From: Bacillota bacterium
GTDB lineage: Bacteria > Bacillota > Clostridia > Acetivibrionales > DSM-1351
Assembly: GCA_023436485.1 (NCBI GenBank)
Contig: JAEZIU010000046.1
Location: 1 to 9,170 of the forward strand
Direction: 5' to 3'
Length of the DNA stretch: 9,170 nt
Below the pieces are notes generated by a model, which was not told the DNA's origin, did no database searches, and saw only the letters and a list, made by a program, of their open reading frames with translations. A program made the position numbers and the translations under genes. Shown in pieces: positions 1 to 6,211 of this stretch (its first letter is position 1; every line of letters starts with the position of its first letter).

Positions 1-126
1 CTTAATTTTGATATAAGCAGAAAAATTTATAATGAGAAGAGTGATTTTGTAAAGTCTTTTGCAGAGCGTTTTCGTACAGAAGGATCTGGGCAGTTCTGGA
101 ATTTAGGTACAATATTAGCAAATTAA
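1..126 (+). CDS. C-terminal end of an unidentified protein (5' partial)
   Basis: Frame 1 is open from the first base of the window to TAA at 124-126 and gives 41 residues. The tail is charged in the middle (KSFAERFRTEG) and ends GQFWNLGTILAN. Because the start lies outside the window, neither the family nor the length can be judged, and I do not recognise the tail. It is the first of a series of co-oriented genes; the next start, at 215, follows after 88 bp. The main support for it being real is an open frame that ends naturally just before the next gene's leader, with amino-acid content typical of a soluble protein. A chance open stretch of this length in AT-rich DNA is possible but less likely. 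Confidence 0.55.
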   Translation, partial: LNFDISRKIYNEKSDFVKSFAERFRTEGSGQFWNLGTILAN

Positions 127-214
127 ACATCTATTGATAAGAGATAAGCAAAAGGGATTGCCATTAGTGGCGATTGTGATAATGAATAATAAAATATATT
201 TTTGGAGGAGTTTC

Positions 215-673
215 ATGATTAGGAAAGCAACAAAATTAGATATTGAAGATATAAATAAGTTGTTTTTCTTACTTGATAAAGATGGTTTAAAGTACCAACC
301 AGAACATTTTAAAATCGGAGAAAGAACAAATGAATATCTTCTAGAGATTATAAACAATCCAATGTCTGATTTCTTATTATTTATTTTAGATAATAGGGTA
401 ATAGGCTTTTCTTTATTATACCAAAAGGAGACGGAAGGATTAAGTTTATTAATTCCATGTAAATACGCTTATCTACATGATTTTGTAGTGAAAGAAGAGT
501 ATAGAAATCACGGTTATGGAACACAATTGCTTGAAGCATCTAAGCAATGGGCTAAGGATAATGGTATGGATTACTTACGTCTATCCGTATTCCCCTCAAA
601 TGACAGTGGAATACGATTTTATAAACGTCATGGATTAATAGAACAAATGCTTACTATGGAATGCCTATTATAG
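215..673 (+). CDS. GNAT-family N-acetyltransferase
   Basis: This is a 152-residue single-domain protein of normal GNAT length. The family transfers an acetyl group from acetyl-CoA to an amine; the acceptor cannot be told from sequence. The beta4/alpha3 acetyl-CoA motif A is clear at about residues 89-105 (DFVVKEEYRNHGYG, with R97, G100 and G102 forming the pyrophosphate loop). The C-terminal motif B region is SNDSGIRFYKRHGL at about 128-141, the usual N..A..FY...GF segment. I chose ATG 215 because TTTGGAGGAG lies at 201-210, just upstream. An in-frame TTG at 134 would add 27 residues but has no good ribosome binding site and would place extra sequence before the canonical MIRKAT start of a GNAT. 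The protein is cytoplasmic. It is the first complete gene of the enzyme array, and its downstream gap contains a copy of the recurring intergenic motif. Confidence 0.88.
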   Translation: MIRKATKLDIEDINKLFFLLDKDGLKYQPEHFKIGERTNEYLLEIINNPMSDFLLFILDNRVIGFSLLYQKETEGLSLLIPCKYAYLHDFVVKEEYRNHGYGTQLLEASKQWAKDNGMDYLRLSVFPSNDSGIRFYKRHGLIEQMLTMECLL

Positions 674-682
674 ATTCTTCAA

Positions 683-696
683 TAGCAGTATTGCTA
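683..696. repeat. Short inverted repeat after the first GNAT gene
   Basis: TAGCA at 683-687 and TGCTA at 692-696 pair around the 4-nt loop GTAT, 10 bp after the stop codon. The stem is only five base pairs and has no following T-run, so it is weak as a terminator. Two more palindromes lie in the same gap: TGATATCA at 731-738 and CATAGCTATG at 773-782. No promoter with good -35 and -10 boxes is evident in this gap. Confidence 0.35.
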
Positions 697-702
697 CTTC
701 GC

Positions 703-727
703 TAGTGAGCTCCCCATTTTATTTATA
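703..727 (+). repeat. Recurring intergenic motif, copy 1
   Basis: This segment (core CTCCCCATTTTATTTAT) matches 18 of 25 positions, without gaps, to the copy that begins at 3225. It is the most divergent of the type I copies. It lies 30 bp downstream of the GNAT stop codon and about 85 bp before the next start, in the same orientation as the genes. The function is unknown. Confidence 0.45.
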
Positions 728-811
728 CGCTGATATCAGTAATTCTATATTTAAGAATGTACGGTAATATAACATAGCTATGGTATGCTGTGCGGAAGTG
801 AGAGGTAAAAC

Positions 812-1645
812 ATGGGGATTATAGTCAGACAATTGACGGATATTGATTACGATAAAGCGAGTAATACTTTGAATTTTGAGGATGCAGATGCAGCATTTAT
901 TTTAGCATTAGTAGATATGAAAAAAATGTATTCCATATGGAATGATAATGATCTTGTTGGAGTTGCGCAGCTAAAGGAAGGGAAAAAAGCATTTGTATAT
1001 GTATTTATCGATAAACCATATCGTTGTGATGGATTCGGAGATATGGCATTGATATTATGCGAACAAATCTTACTAGATACCGGTGCAGACACAATAATGA
1101 CGAACTATCGGATAGATCATGATGCTTCTAGATTGTTTGCTAAAAAACATGGATACATACGAAGTTTCTTATCTACTTATATGAAGTACAACGGTGATAA
1201 GTTTGATATCCCATTTTTATCGATTCGTGAATACAATGATGAAGATTATGAATCAGCTCATGAAATGTACGCAAGAGCATTTCATGATATGCGTACTCAT
1301 GTTGGTGGCTTTCCGGATTCTGTGATAGAACAGCCGAGCGAATACATGCGAAGACATTGGGATTCAACAAAACATGAGAGGTTTGTATATGTTCAAGATA
1401 ACGAAATAATTGGTTACGCTCATGTTGTAAGGAATGAGATTGGAAGTATCAGTATAAAATCAGAATTTCAAGGCCAGGGCATTGGTCGAATGTTTATGAA
1501 GTTTATATGCAATAAAATTTTTGAAGAGGGGTATAAGGAAGTATTACTTTACTGTGTTGTCGGAAATTGGGCAAAATTATTGTATGATAGTTTGGGCTTT
1601 ATTGAAATATACACTTCTGAATATGCGTTAAAGTCTGTACACTAA
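812..1645 (+). CDS. Two-domain (tandem) GNAT N-acetyltransferase
   Basis: The 277 residues are about twice the length of a single GNAT domain and contain two acetyl-CoA binding motifs. The N-terminal half has VFIDKPYRCDGFG (R71, G74, G76) followed by HDASRLFAKKHGY at about 103-115. The C-terminal half, starting near 136 with FLSIREYNDEDY, has SIKSEFQGQGIGRMFM (Q220, G223, G225) followed by NWAKLLYDSLGF at 252-263. Both halves therefore look like full GNAT folds. The second loop is the better match to the Q/RxxGxG/A consensus and is more likely to be catalytic; the N-terminal half may serve in dimerisation or substrate binding, as in other tandem GNATs. ATG 812 is preceded by AGAGG at 801-805. 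The substrate is unknown and the protein is cytoplasmic. The Nudix gene follows after 80 bp. Confidence 0.87.
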   Translation: MGIIVRQLTDIDYDKASNTLNFEDADAAFILALVDMKKMYSIWNDNDLVGVAQLKEGKKAFVYVFIDKPYRCDGFGDMALILCEQILLDTGADTIMTNYRIDHDASRLFAKKHGYIRSFLSTYMKYNGDKFDIPFLSIREYNDEDYESAHEMYARAFHDMRTHVGGFPDSVIEQPSEYMRRHWDSTKHERFVYVQDNEIIGYAHVVRNEIGSISIKSEFQGQGIGRMFMKFICNKIFEEGYKEVLLYCVVGNWAKLLYDSLGFIEIYTSEYALKSVH

Positions 1646-1725
1646 AGCACTATGATAAGATACTAAACTGACTATAAAAGCCTATATAGATAAGAAACCC
1701 GAATCTAATAGGGTAGGAGGTTAAA

Positions 1726-2178
1726 TTGGAATATTATAAAGAATTACGCAAGTTTGTAGGACACAGACCTTTAATACTACCGGGTTCTGTTGTCATTATA
1801 GTAAACAACATGGGTGAAATATTATTACAGGAAAGAGATAATAACTTTTGGGGCTTGCCAGGAGGGTTAATGAATTTAGGAGAGTCATTAATCGAGACTG
1901 CAAAAAGAGAAGTATATGAAGAAACAGGGCTGAAAATTGATAATTTAGTATTACTCGATGTATTATCTGGTCCTGAATATTTTTATAAAAATCCCAATGA
2001 AGACGAACTGTATTCCGTAACAGCAGTTTATACAACAACTGATTACATAGGGGATTTAGTACCTGATATGGATGAAAGTAAAAACTTGAAGTTTTATAAT
2101 ATTGATTTTTTACCTAAGCAAATGGAGCCTGAATATAAGGATTGCATAAAAGCTTATCTCAGGACAATTAGGATTTAA
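1726..2178 (+). CDS. Nudix hydrolase
   Basis: This 150-residue protein has a complete Nudix box at residues 47-69 that fits GX5EX7REUXEEXGU exactly: G47, E53, R61, E62, E65, E66, G68 and L69. The glutamates coordinate Mg2+ for cleavage of nucleoside diphosphate-X substrates such as ADP-ribose, sugar nucleotides or oxidised NTPs. The N-terminal part (VGHRPLILPGSVVIIV, then GEILLQERDNNFWGLPGG) is the usual first strand and the loop leading into the box. The start is TTG at 1726, supported by TAGGAGG at 1714-1720 with a 5-nt spacer and by the absence of a suitable ATG. Length and architecture match MutT/ADP-ribose pyrophosphatase-like Nudix proteins. The true substrate cannot be read from sequence. 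The gene is separated by 80 bp from the tandem GNAT gene and could be co-transcribed with it. Confidence 0.92.
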   Translation: MEYYKELRKFVGHRPLILPGSVVIIVNNMGEILLQERDNNFWGLPGGLMNLGESLIETAKREVYEETGLKIDNLVLLDVLSGPEYFYKNPNEDELYSVTAVYTTTDYIGDLVPDMDESKNLKFYNIDFLPKQMEPEYKDCIKAYLRTIRI

Positions 2179-2216
2179 CATAAATAACTATTTTCTATTA
2201 AGATTGAGATATGAAT

Positions 2217-2240
2217 AAACTTCTCCTTATGTTTATTAAG
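2217..2240 (+). repeat. Recurring intergenic motif, copy 2
   Basis: The core CTTCTCCTTATGTTTATTAA matches the copy at 3229-3252 at 20 of 24 positions. It begins 38 bp after the Nudix stop codon, in gene orientation. The rest of this 201-bp gap, 2241-2362, is AT-rich and shows no convincing promoter or terminator. Confidence 0.55.
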
Positions 2241-2379
2241 CAGATAGACCGTCAATACATTAGTGATTTGCAATAGTTAGTGATTAAAAGTGAATATTGC
2301 TTTTATAGAGGCTTTTGACGATTTAGTATATTTCTTAATGCAACGATTACTAACGCCAAAAAAGGAGGATGTGTGATAA

Positions 2380-3174
2380 ATGAATTGGTCACAGTATGAT
2401 GAAGTAAACGATATCATAGAAAAATTACTGAATGGGCATCGACAAGTCTTTGGGGATAAAATGGCAGGCTTTTACTTGTATGGCTCGTTAATTTGGGGTG
2501 ATTTTGACATTGTTTCCAGTGATATAGATACACTATGCGCAATAACTTCCGAGGTGACTCCTGAGGAAATTGAGTGTCTTCGCATTATGCACGAAGAATT
2601 AGCTGATGAAAGCCCACTGTGGAGAGGTCGTGTTGAAGTACATTATGCTTCACTCGACGGACTAAAGCATTTCCGCAAGGTTACATCCAAAATGGGGAAT
2701 ATTTCTCCCGGTGAACCGCTACATATCATTGACGCAGGGATTGAATGGCTCGATGAATGGTATTGTGTACAAGAATATGCCATCACGCTCTATGGCATTG
2801 ATAAGCTAGAAGTGATACCTCACATAGAGAAATCCGAGTTCATTCAAACAATTTGCAGTTACGCGCGCAGTTTTCGGGAGCGCATTAAGGCAAGCGAATA
2901 TAGCAGCTATAGCCAAGCTTATGCAATTCTAACCTTGTGCCGTGCGCTTTATACAGTAAAAAACGAAAAGCAAGTCTCAAAACTTGCGGCAGCTCATTGG
3001 GCAATAGATTTTCTGCCAGAATATCGCAATATTATCAGCAATGCGCTTATATTGCGTCACGAACGTGATTCATCTGCTCAAAATCCGTTTGAAACATTTG
3101 TCCTTGCCGAAAAATTCGTAAACGATATTGTTGACCGGTTCTTCAACTTTGATCAGAGAGCAGATTGTGAATAG
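2380..3174 (+). CDS. AadA/ANT-like nucleotidyltransferase (DUF4111-type C-terminal domain)
   Basis: The 264-residue protein has a polymerase-beta-type nucleotidyltransferase fold at the N terminus: LYGSLIWGDFD at 33-43, then SSDID at 46-50. G35 and S36 form the nucleotide loop, and D48 and D50 are the metal-binding pair. E86 in GRVEVHY matches the glutamate proposed as catalytic base in AadA. The helical C-terminal domain contains ILTLCRALY (183-191) and SKLAAAHWAIDFLP (200-213), as in the AadA/ANT(9) family, which adenylates streptomycin or spectinomycin. The aromatic Trp often seen in the LCRxWY segment of AadA enzymes is Leu190 here, so streptomycin should not be assumed as a substrate. 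ATG 2380 follows AGGAGG at 2363-2368 with a rather long 11-nt spacer. Two counted 60-base lines give about 45% GC, against roughly 23-30% in lines of flanking methyltransferase genes, suggesting a separate origin. Whether it confers resistance is unproven. Confidence 0.85.
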   Translation: MNWSQYDEVNDIIEKLLNGHRQVFGDKMAGFYLYGSLIWGDFDIVSSDIDTLCAITSEVTPEEIECLRIMHEELADESPLWRGRVEVHYASLDGLKHFRKVTSKMGNISPGEPLHIIDAGIEWLDEWYCVQEYAITLYGIDKLEVIPHIEKSEFIQTICSYARSFRERIKASEYSSYSQAYAILTLCRALYTVKNEKQVSKLAAAHWAIDFLPEYRNIISNALILRHERDSSAQNPFETFVLAEKFVNDIVDRFFNFDQRADCE

Positions 3175-3219
3175 TATAAGTTTGTACTGTCAGAATGCCT
3201 CACGTTCTTTCATAATTGT

Positions 3220-3304
3220 GAAGTTAGCGAACTTCCCATAATGTTTATTAAGAATATGATGTTAATGATTAACAGTTTCGCTGTTGGTGGCAACTACGAA
3301 GTAG
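3220..3304. repeat. Cluster of five short palindromes overlapping motif copy 3
   Basis: Five small inverted repeats follow one another: GAAGTT/AACTTC (3220-3235, 4-nt loop), GTTAAT/ATTAAC (3261-3273, 1-nt centre), AACAG/CTGTT (3271-3285, loop TTTCG), GTTG/CAAC (3283-3294) and CTAC/GTAG (3294-3304). Some arms overlap, so they could form alternative structures in RNA or single-stranded DNA. No long T-run follows, so a simple intrinsic terminator is not indicated. Confidence 0.5.
3229..3252 (+). repeat. Recurring intergenic motif, copy 3 (reference copy)
   Basis: The core CTTCCCATAATGTTTATTAA is the best reference for the family: 20 of 24 positions match copy 2, and 19 of 24 match the copy at 6123-6146. 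It starts 55 bp after the nucleotidyltransferase stop codon. Its left edge forms the right arm of the GAAGTT/AACTTC inverted repeat. Confidence 0.6.
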
Positions 3305-3374
3305 ATGATGCTTTTACTTTTTGTTATTAAGCCTTGGCGTTTTAATACAATTTAGATTGAAAGGGTGATTTGAT

Positions 3375-3431
3375 ATGAAGAAAACAGTAGTAATTTTAAT
3401 GGTGGATAATAGGAGGGTGACTATAATTTAG
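3375..3431 (+). CDS. Short upstream reading frame (18 codons), possible leader peptide or gene remnant
   Basis: ATG 3375 is preceded by AAAGGG at 3360-3365 with a 9-nt spacer and encodes MKKTVVILMVDNRRVTII before TAG at 3429-3431. The methyltransferase start at 3457 follows 25 bp later with its own site. A second strong Shine-Dalgarno sequence, AGGAGG at 3411-3416, lies inside the frame. This could be a translated leader peptide for the methyltransferase, or the leftover 5' end of a gene that once stood here. I see no anti-Shine-Dalgarno sequence that would support translational attenuation. No family is recognised. Confidence 0.3.
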   Translation: MKKTVVILMVDNRRVTII

Positions 3432-3456
3432 CCATCTATAATATGGAGGTTGATTT

Positions 3457-4263
3457 ATGTTTTATAATTGGATTAAGCCAGAAGAATTTTCTTTTAATTC
3501 TTTTTTATTAATGGACAGATGGATAATAAGGATGATATGTCACAATTATATGGGGCATAATGAGTTTAACAAAAATCTTGGTATCGCTTTAGAATATAAT
3601 CCCGCAGTAAAATGGTATTTCATTCACAAATGTCCTGAAAGTAAGCCTTTTGTTGAAATGTTGACAACAGGTATACCAAAAAATCTTTCCCAAGAAGATG
3701 TACGTAAGGCAGAGGTTTTTGTAATTGGTGAAACGGAAACTTCCATAGTATATGTATATCCTGAGAAAATGAACAGCAACTGTGATTACATTTATAATTG
3801 GGACAAAAAGTATTTATTTGAACTTGCTGATTTTACTGATAAGTTAGTACTTGATTTAGGAAGTGGTACAGGCAGACTTGCATTTGCAGCCGCAGAAAAA
3901 GCCAAACGTGTTTATGCAAGTGAACCTACCGAAATGTTGAGAGAGTATCTGCGTAATAAAATTCGTAATGAAAACATTGAAAATGTTATAGTTTTAGATG
4001 GTACTATAGAACAAGTTCCATATGAAGATAACACCTTTGATATTGTAATGTCAGGTCATGTAATTGGTGACAATTATGACCGTGAAATTGAAGAGTTAAC
4101 AAGAGTTGTAAAAAATGGTGGCTTCATTATAGACTGCATTGGTGATGACAACAGGAAAAGGATACTAAACGAAGAATTTTTAAAGCGAGGGTTTGAAGCA
4201 TTTTATCATGTTAGTAAATCGGGTGGAGACATTTATACATACCGTAAAATGGTTAATAAATAA
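3457..4263 (+). CDS. Class I SAM-dependent methyltransferase with N-terminal extension
   Basis: This is a 268-residue protein. SAM-binding motif I is VLDLGSGTGRLA at 131-142. The acidic residue at the end of strand 2 is E156 (YASEPTEM), the adenine-site region is around 181-184 (DGTI), and motif IV is FDIVMSGHVIGD at 194-205. The Rossmann core thus occupies about 115-230. The first 110 residues form an extension unlike the other two methyltransferases here. It is rich in aromatic residues (RWIIRMICHNYMGH, NPAVKWYFIHKCP) and may be a substrate-recognition domain. ATG 3457 is preceded by TGGAGGT at 3444-3450. The acceptor is unknown: the core resembles UbiE/type 11 methyltransferases that act on small molecules, and nothing in it points to DNA or rRNA methylation. 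The gene is strongly AT-rich (about 23% GC in one counted 60-base line), in contrast with the nucleotidyltransferase gene upstream. Confidence 0.87.
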   Translation: MFYNWIKPEEFSFNSFLLMDRWIIRMICHNYMGHNEFNKNLGIALEYNPAVKWYFIHKCPESKPFVEMLTTGIPKNLSQEDVRKAEVFVIGETETSIVYVYPEKMNSNCDYIYNWDKKYLFELADFTDKLVLDLGSGTGRLAFAAAEKAKRVYASEPTEMLREYLRNKIRNENIENVIVLDGTIEQVPYEDNTFDIVMSGHVIGDNYDREIEELTRVVKNGGFIIDCIGDDNRKRILNEEFLKRGFEAFYHVSKSGGDIYTYRKMVNK

Positions 4264-4303
4264 GGCGATTTATTTTATGCTTAAGTGAGTAAAACCGGTT
4301 TTT

Positions 4304-4340
4304 GGGCTGTAGTAATTGAAAAAATGGGTTACTACAGCCT
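4304..4340. terminator. Perfect 11-bp inverted repeat, probable stem-loop after the methyltransferase
   Basis: GGCTGTAGTAA at 4305-4315 pairs perfectly with TTACTACAGCC at 4329-4339 around a 13-nt A/G-rich loop. A G.U pair can extend the stem at 4304/4340. It lies 41 bp after the stop codon. The following bases, TGTTATAAAAT, contain no real U-tract, and the other strand has no immediate T-run either. A Rho-independent terminator is therefore only one reading; an mRNA-stabilising stem-loop or a protein-binding dyad is equally possible. Confidence 0.5.
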
Positions 4341-4455
4341 GTTATAAAATATCTAATGATAGGACACGATCGTATCAAACTGTGAATTATTAAAGATACA
4401 GATAGGATTTTCTAATTCGGTTTTTATATTTATGAGATGAAATGGAGTGTTGTCA

Positions 4456-5202
4456 ATGAAACATGATAGTTCAACAATATCGTGGAATCAACTTGGAGAA
4501 GAATGGTTTGAATTAGCACAAACAGGTGAAAGTAGAATGTACTTTATTATGCCTTATATGTTAAGTTTATTGGGAGAAGTTCAAGGGAAGAAAATATTAG
4601 ACCTCGGTTGCGGAGAAGGTGGGTATTCACGTGAGTTAGCTAAAAGAAATGCTGTTGTTGTAGCTATTGACTGTTCTGAAAATAGTATTGCGTATTCCGC
4701 AAAACAAGCTGAGGTTAACGGATTGCAAATTCAACATTATATACGTAATAGTAATGATTTATATGGCATAAATGACAATACCTTTGATATTGTTCTTTGC
4801 TCTATGATGTTAATGGATTGTGAAGATTTTGAAGGAACTATCAGCGAAGTAGTAAGAGTTCTAAAAACATCAGGAAGATTATTTGCAAGTGTTCTTCACC
4901 CATGTTTTGACGGAAATCACGACCATGGAATTGGACGACAAGGCGTAGGAATTAATCGTGAAGTAGTTGTAAAAAATTATTTTCAGCCAACAGAATGGGA
5001 GGCTCCTTTACCAAATGGTACAACATCGGTTGTATGGAGGCATAGGACATTTGAAGATTATGTAAAAACATTTATAAAAAGTGGATTGACTATAGTAGAT
5101 TTAAATGAACCCCGTCCAACAAAGGAACAAGCACAGATTTCAACGGCTCTAGCTTGGTTACAAAAAATACCGTTGTTTTTATTTTGGGAATTAAAAAAAT
5201 AA
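4456..5202 (+). CDS. Class I SAM-dependent methyltransferase (type 11-like)
   Basis: With ATG 4456 the protein has 248 residues. Motif I is ILDLGCGEGGYS at 47-58, the strand-2 acid is D72 (AIDCSENSI), and motif IV is FDIVLCSMMLMDC at 110-122. Later segments are VLHPCFD at 146-152, WRHRTFEDYVKTFIKSGL at 194-211 and a KIPLFLFWELKK tail. The HPCF...HRT.EDY pattern is typical of small-molecule methyltransferases of the Methyltransf_11 group. The N-terminal SWNQLGEEWF segment closely resembles SWDFIADEWF in the next gene. I chose ATG 4456 because TGGAG at 4443-4447 is 8 nt upstream; in-frame GTG 4447 and TTG 4450 would overlap that site. The acceptor is not known. Confidence 0.87.
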   Translation: MKHDSSTISWNQLGEEWFELAQTGESRMYFIMPYMLSLLGEVQGKKILDLGCGEGGYSRELAKRNAVVVAIDCSENSIAYSAKQAEVNGLQIQHYIRNSNDLYGINDNTFDIVLCSMMLMDCEDFEGTISEVVRVLKTSGRLFASVLHPCFDGNHDHGIGRQGVGINREVVVKNYFQPTEWEAPLPNGTTSVVWRHRTFEDYVKTFIKSGLTIVDLNEPRPTKEQAQISTALAWLQKIPLFLFWELKK

Positions 5203-5257
5203 AACAGCAATGATAATGAGTATAACATAAAGGCAAATTTTATTGTTGAGATAACTT

Positions 5258-5288
5258 AATTCGCCATCGTTTACTATTACGATATAAA
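5258..5288 (+). repeat. Recurring intergenic motif, copy 4 (subtype II)
   Basis: The segment TTCGCCATCGTTTACTATTA (5260-5279) with its continuation CGATATAAA matches 22 of 29 positions to 6093-6121, downstream of the next gene. The CCAT...TTTATTA-like core relates it more loosely to copies 2 and 3. It lies 55 bp after the stop codon of the preceding methyltransferase gene. Confidence 0.5.
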
Positions 5289-5315
5289 AATTTTATATAA
5301 TGGGGAGATTGGATT

Positions 5316-6068
5316 ATGAAAGATAATAAAGTATTAGTTCAAAATAAGACAAGTTGGGATTTTATAGCCGATGAATGGTTTGGCTCAACTGCACTACCTA
5401 CATACGGTCCAACTTTACCTAAAGAAGATACTTTGAATTTGTTTAATTCATTAGAAAATAAAAAAGTTTTAGACATTGGTTGTGGTAGTGGACATTCTTT
5501 GCTATATACAGCTAAGCAAGGGGCTAAAGAGTTATGGGGTTTAGATTTATCTTCAAAACAGATAGAGAATGCAGGAAAACTGCTATCAGAAAATAAAGTA
5601 AATGCAAATTTATTTGTGTCACCTATGGAAGATAATCCTGGCATACCAGAAAATTACTTTGACTTTGTTTACTCGATATATGCATTTGGGTGGACTACCG
5701 ATTTAAAGCAATCCATAGATTTGGTTCATAAATACTTAAAGAAATCTGGTGCTTTTATATTCTCTTGGGATAACCCATTGATGAAGTGTATAGAAGCAGA
5801 AGGGAATAAGTATACAATTTTTAGGTCGTATTTGGATGAAGCAACTATAGATTTAGCAAAAGGCAATCAATCAATGACAATAAAGAACTGGAAATTATCT
5901 TCATATATCAATGAACTAGCATCTGCAGGATTTAAAATTGATAAGTTGATAGAAGAAACCGATAAGGACATACTTGTCCAGGAACATGATTTTACACCGA
6001 AATACTATTCAAAGCATAAGGCTAAATTAATTAATACATCGTTTATCATAAAAGCAATTAAATTATAA
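5316..6068 (+). CDS. Class I SAM-dependent methyltransferase
   Basis: This is a 250-residue protein. Motif I is VLDIGCGSGHSLLY at 51-64, the strand-2 acid is D77 (WGLDLSSKQI), and motif IV is FDFVYSIYAFGW at 115-126. The WT...SI..V..YLK.SG segment is at 126-145, followed by FSWDNPL at 149-155, in the position where many type 11 enzymes carry a HP motif. The N-terminal SWDFIADEWF at 13-22 parallels the upstream methyltransferase, so the two may be distant paralogues. ATG 5316 follows GGGAG at 5303-5307 with an 8-nt spacer; a TATAAT at 5296-5301 directly abuts this site and is therefore unlikely to be a -10 box for this gene. The substrate is unknown and the protein is cytoplasmic. Confidence 0.88.
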   Translation: MKDNKVLVQNKTSWDFIADEWFGSTALPTYGPTLPKEDTLNLFNSLENKKVLDIGCGSGHSLLYTAKQGAKELWGLDLSSKQIENAGKLLSENKVNANLFVSPMEDNPGIPENYFDFVYSIYAFGWTTDLKQSIDLVHKYLKKSGAFIFSWDNPLMKCIEAEGNKYTIFRSYLDEATIDLAKGNQSMTIKNWKLSSYINELASAGFKIDKLIEETDKDILVQEHDFTPKYYSKHKAKLINTSFIIKAIKL

Positions 6069-6090
6069 AACTTGAATGCGAATAGCTGTT

Positions 6091-6121
6091 AGTTCACCAT
6101 TTTTTTTTATTGCGATGTAAA
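6091..6121 (+). repeat. Recurring intergenic motif, copy 5 (subtype II)
   Basis: AGTTCACCAT, a run of eight T and ATTGCGATGTAAA make up this copy, with 22 of 29 positions matching 5260-5288. It begins 23 bp after the methyltransferase stop codon. The T-run at 6101-6108 could act as part of a weak terminator, but the sequence before it forms no convincing GC-rich stem. Confidence 0.5.
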
Positions 6122-6122
6122 T

Positions 6123-6146
6123 CAACTACCCATTATGTTTATTACC
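6123..6146 (+). repeat. Recurring intergenic motif, copy 6 (subtype I)
   Basis: The core ACTACCCATTATGTTTATTA matches the copy at 3229-3252 at 19 of 24 positions. It lies directly after copy 5, with the CCAT cores 33 bp apart, so one gap carries a type II and a type I copy in tandem. This is the only gap with two copies. Confidence 0.55.
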
Positions 6147-6211
6147 CAGTCATTGCTAAAATAGTAGAAACATACTAATACATAAGTGGGTACTTTATTA
6201 GGGGATATACC

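Noticed and set aside
134..214. TTG-initiated 27-residue N-terminal extension of the first GNAT
   Set aside because: No good ribosome binding site precedes TTG 134, whereas GGAGGAG directly precedes ATG 215, where the typical GNAT start falls.
115..357. Minus-strand frame of about 80 codons
   Set aside because: It lies antisense to the well-supported GNAT gene; other antisense frames at 847-1092, 1173-1370, 1796-2038, 5339-5644 and 8568-8756 are rejected for the same reason.
5296..5301. TATAAT as a -10 box for the third methyltransferase gene
   Set aside because: It directly abuts the ribosome binding site, so transcription would start at or past it, and no good -35 box is correctly spaced.
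674..6211. Classical integron attC sites
   Set aside because: The intergenic repeats lack clear paired R/L core sites ending in GTTRRRY, and no integrase gene is present in the window.
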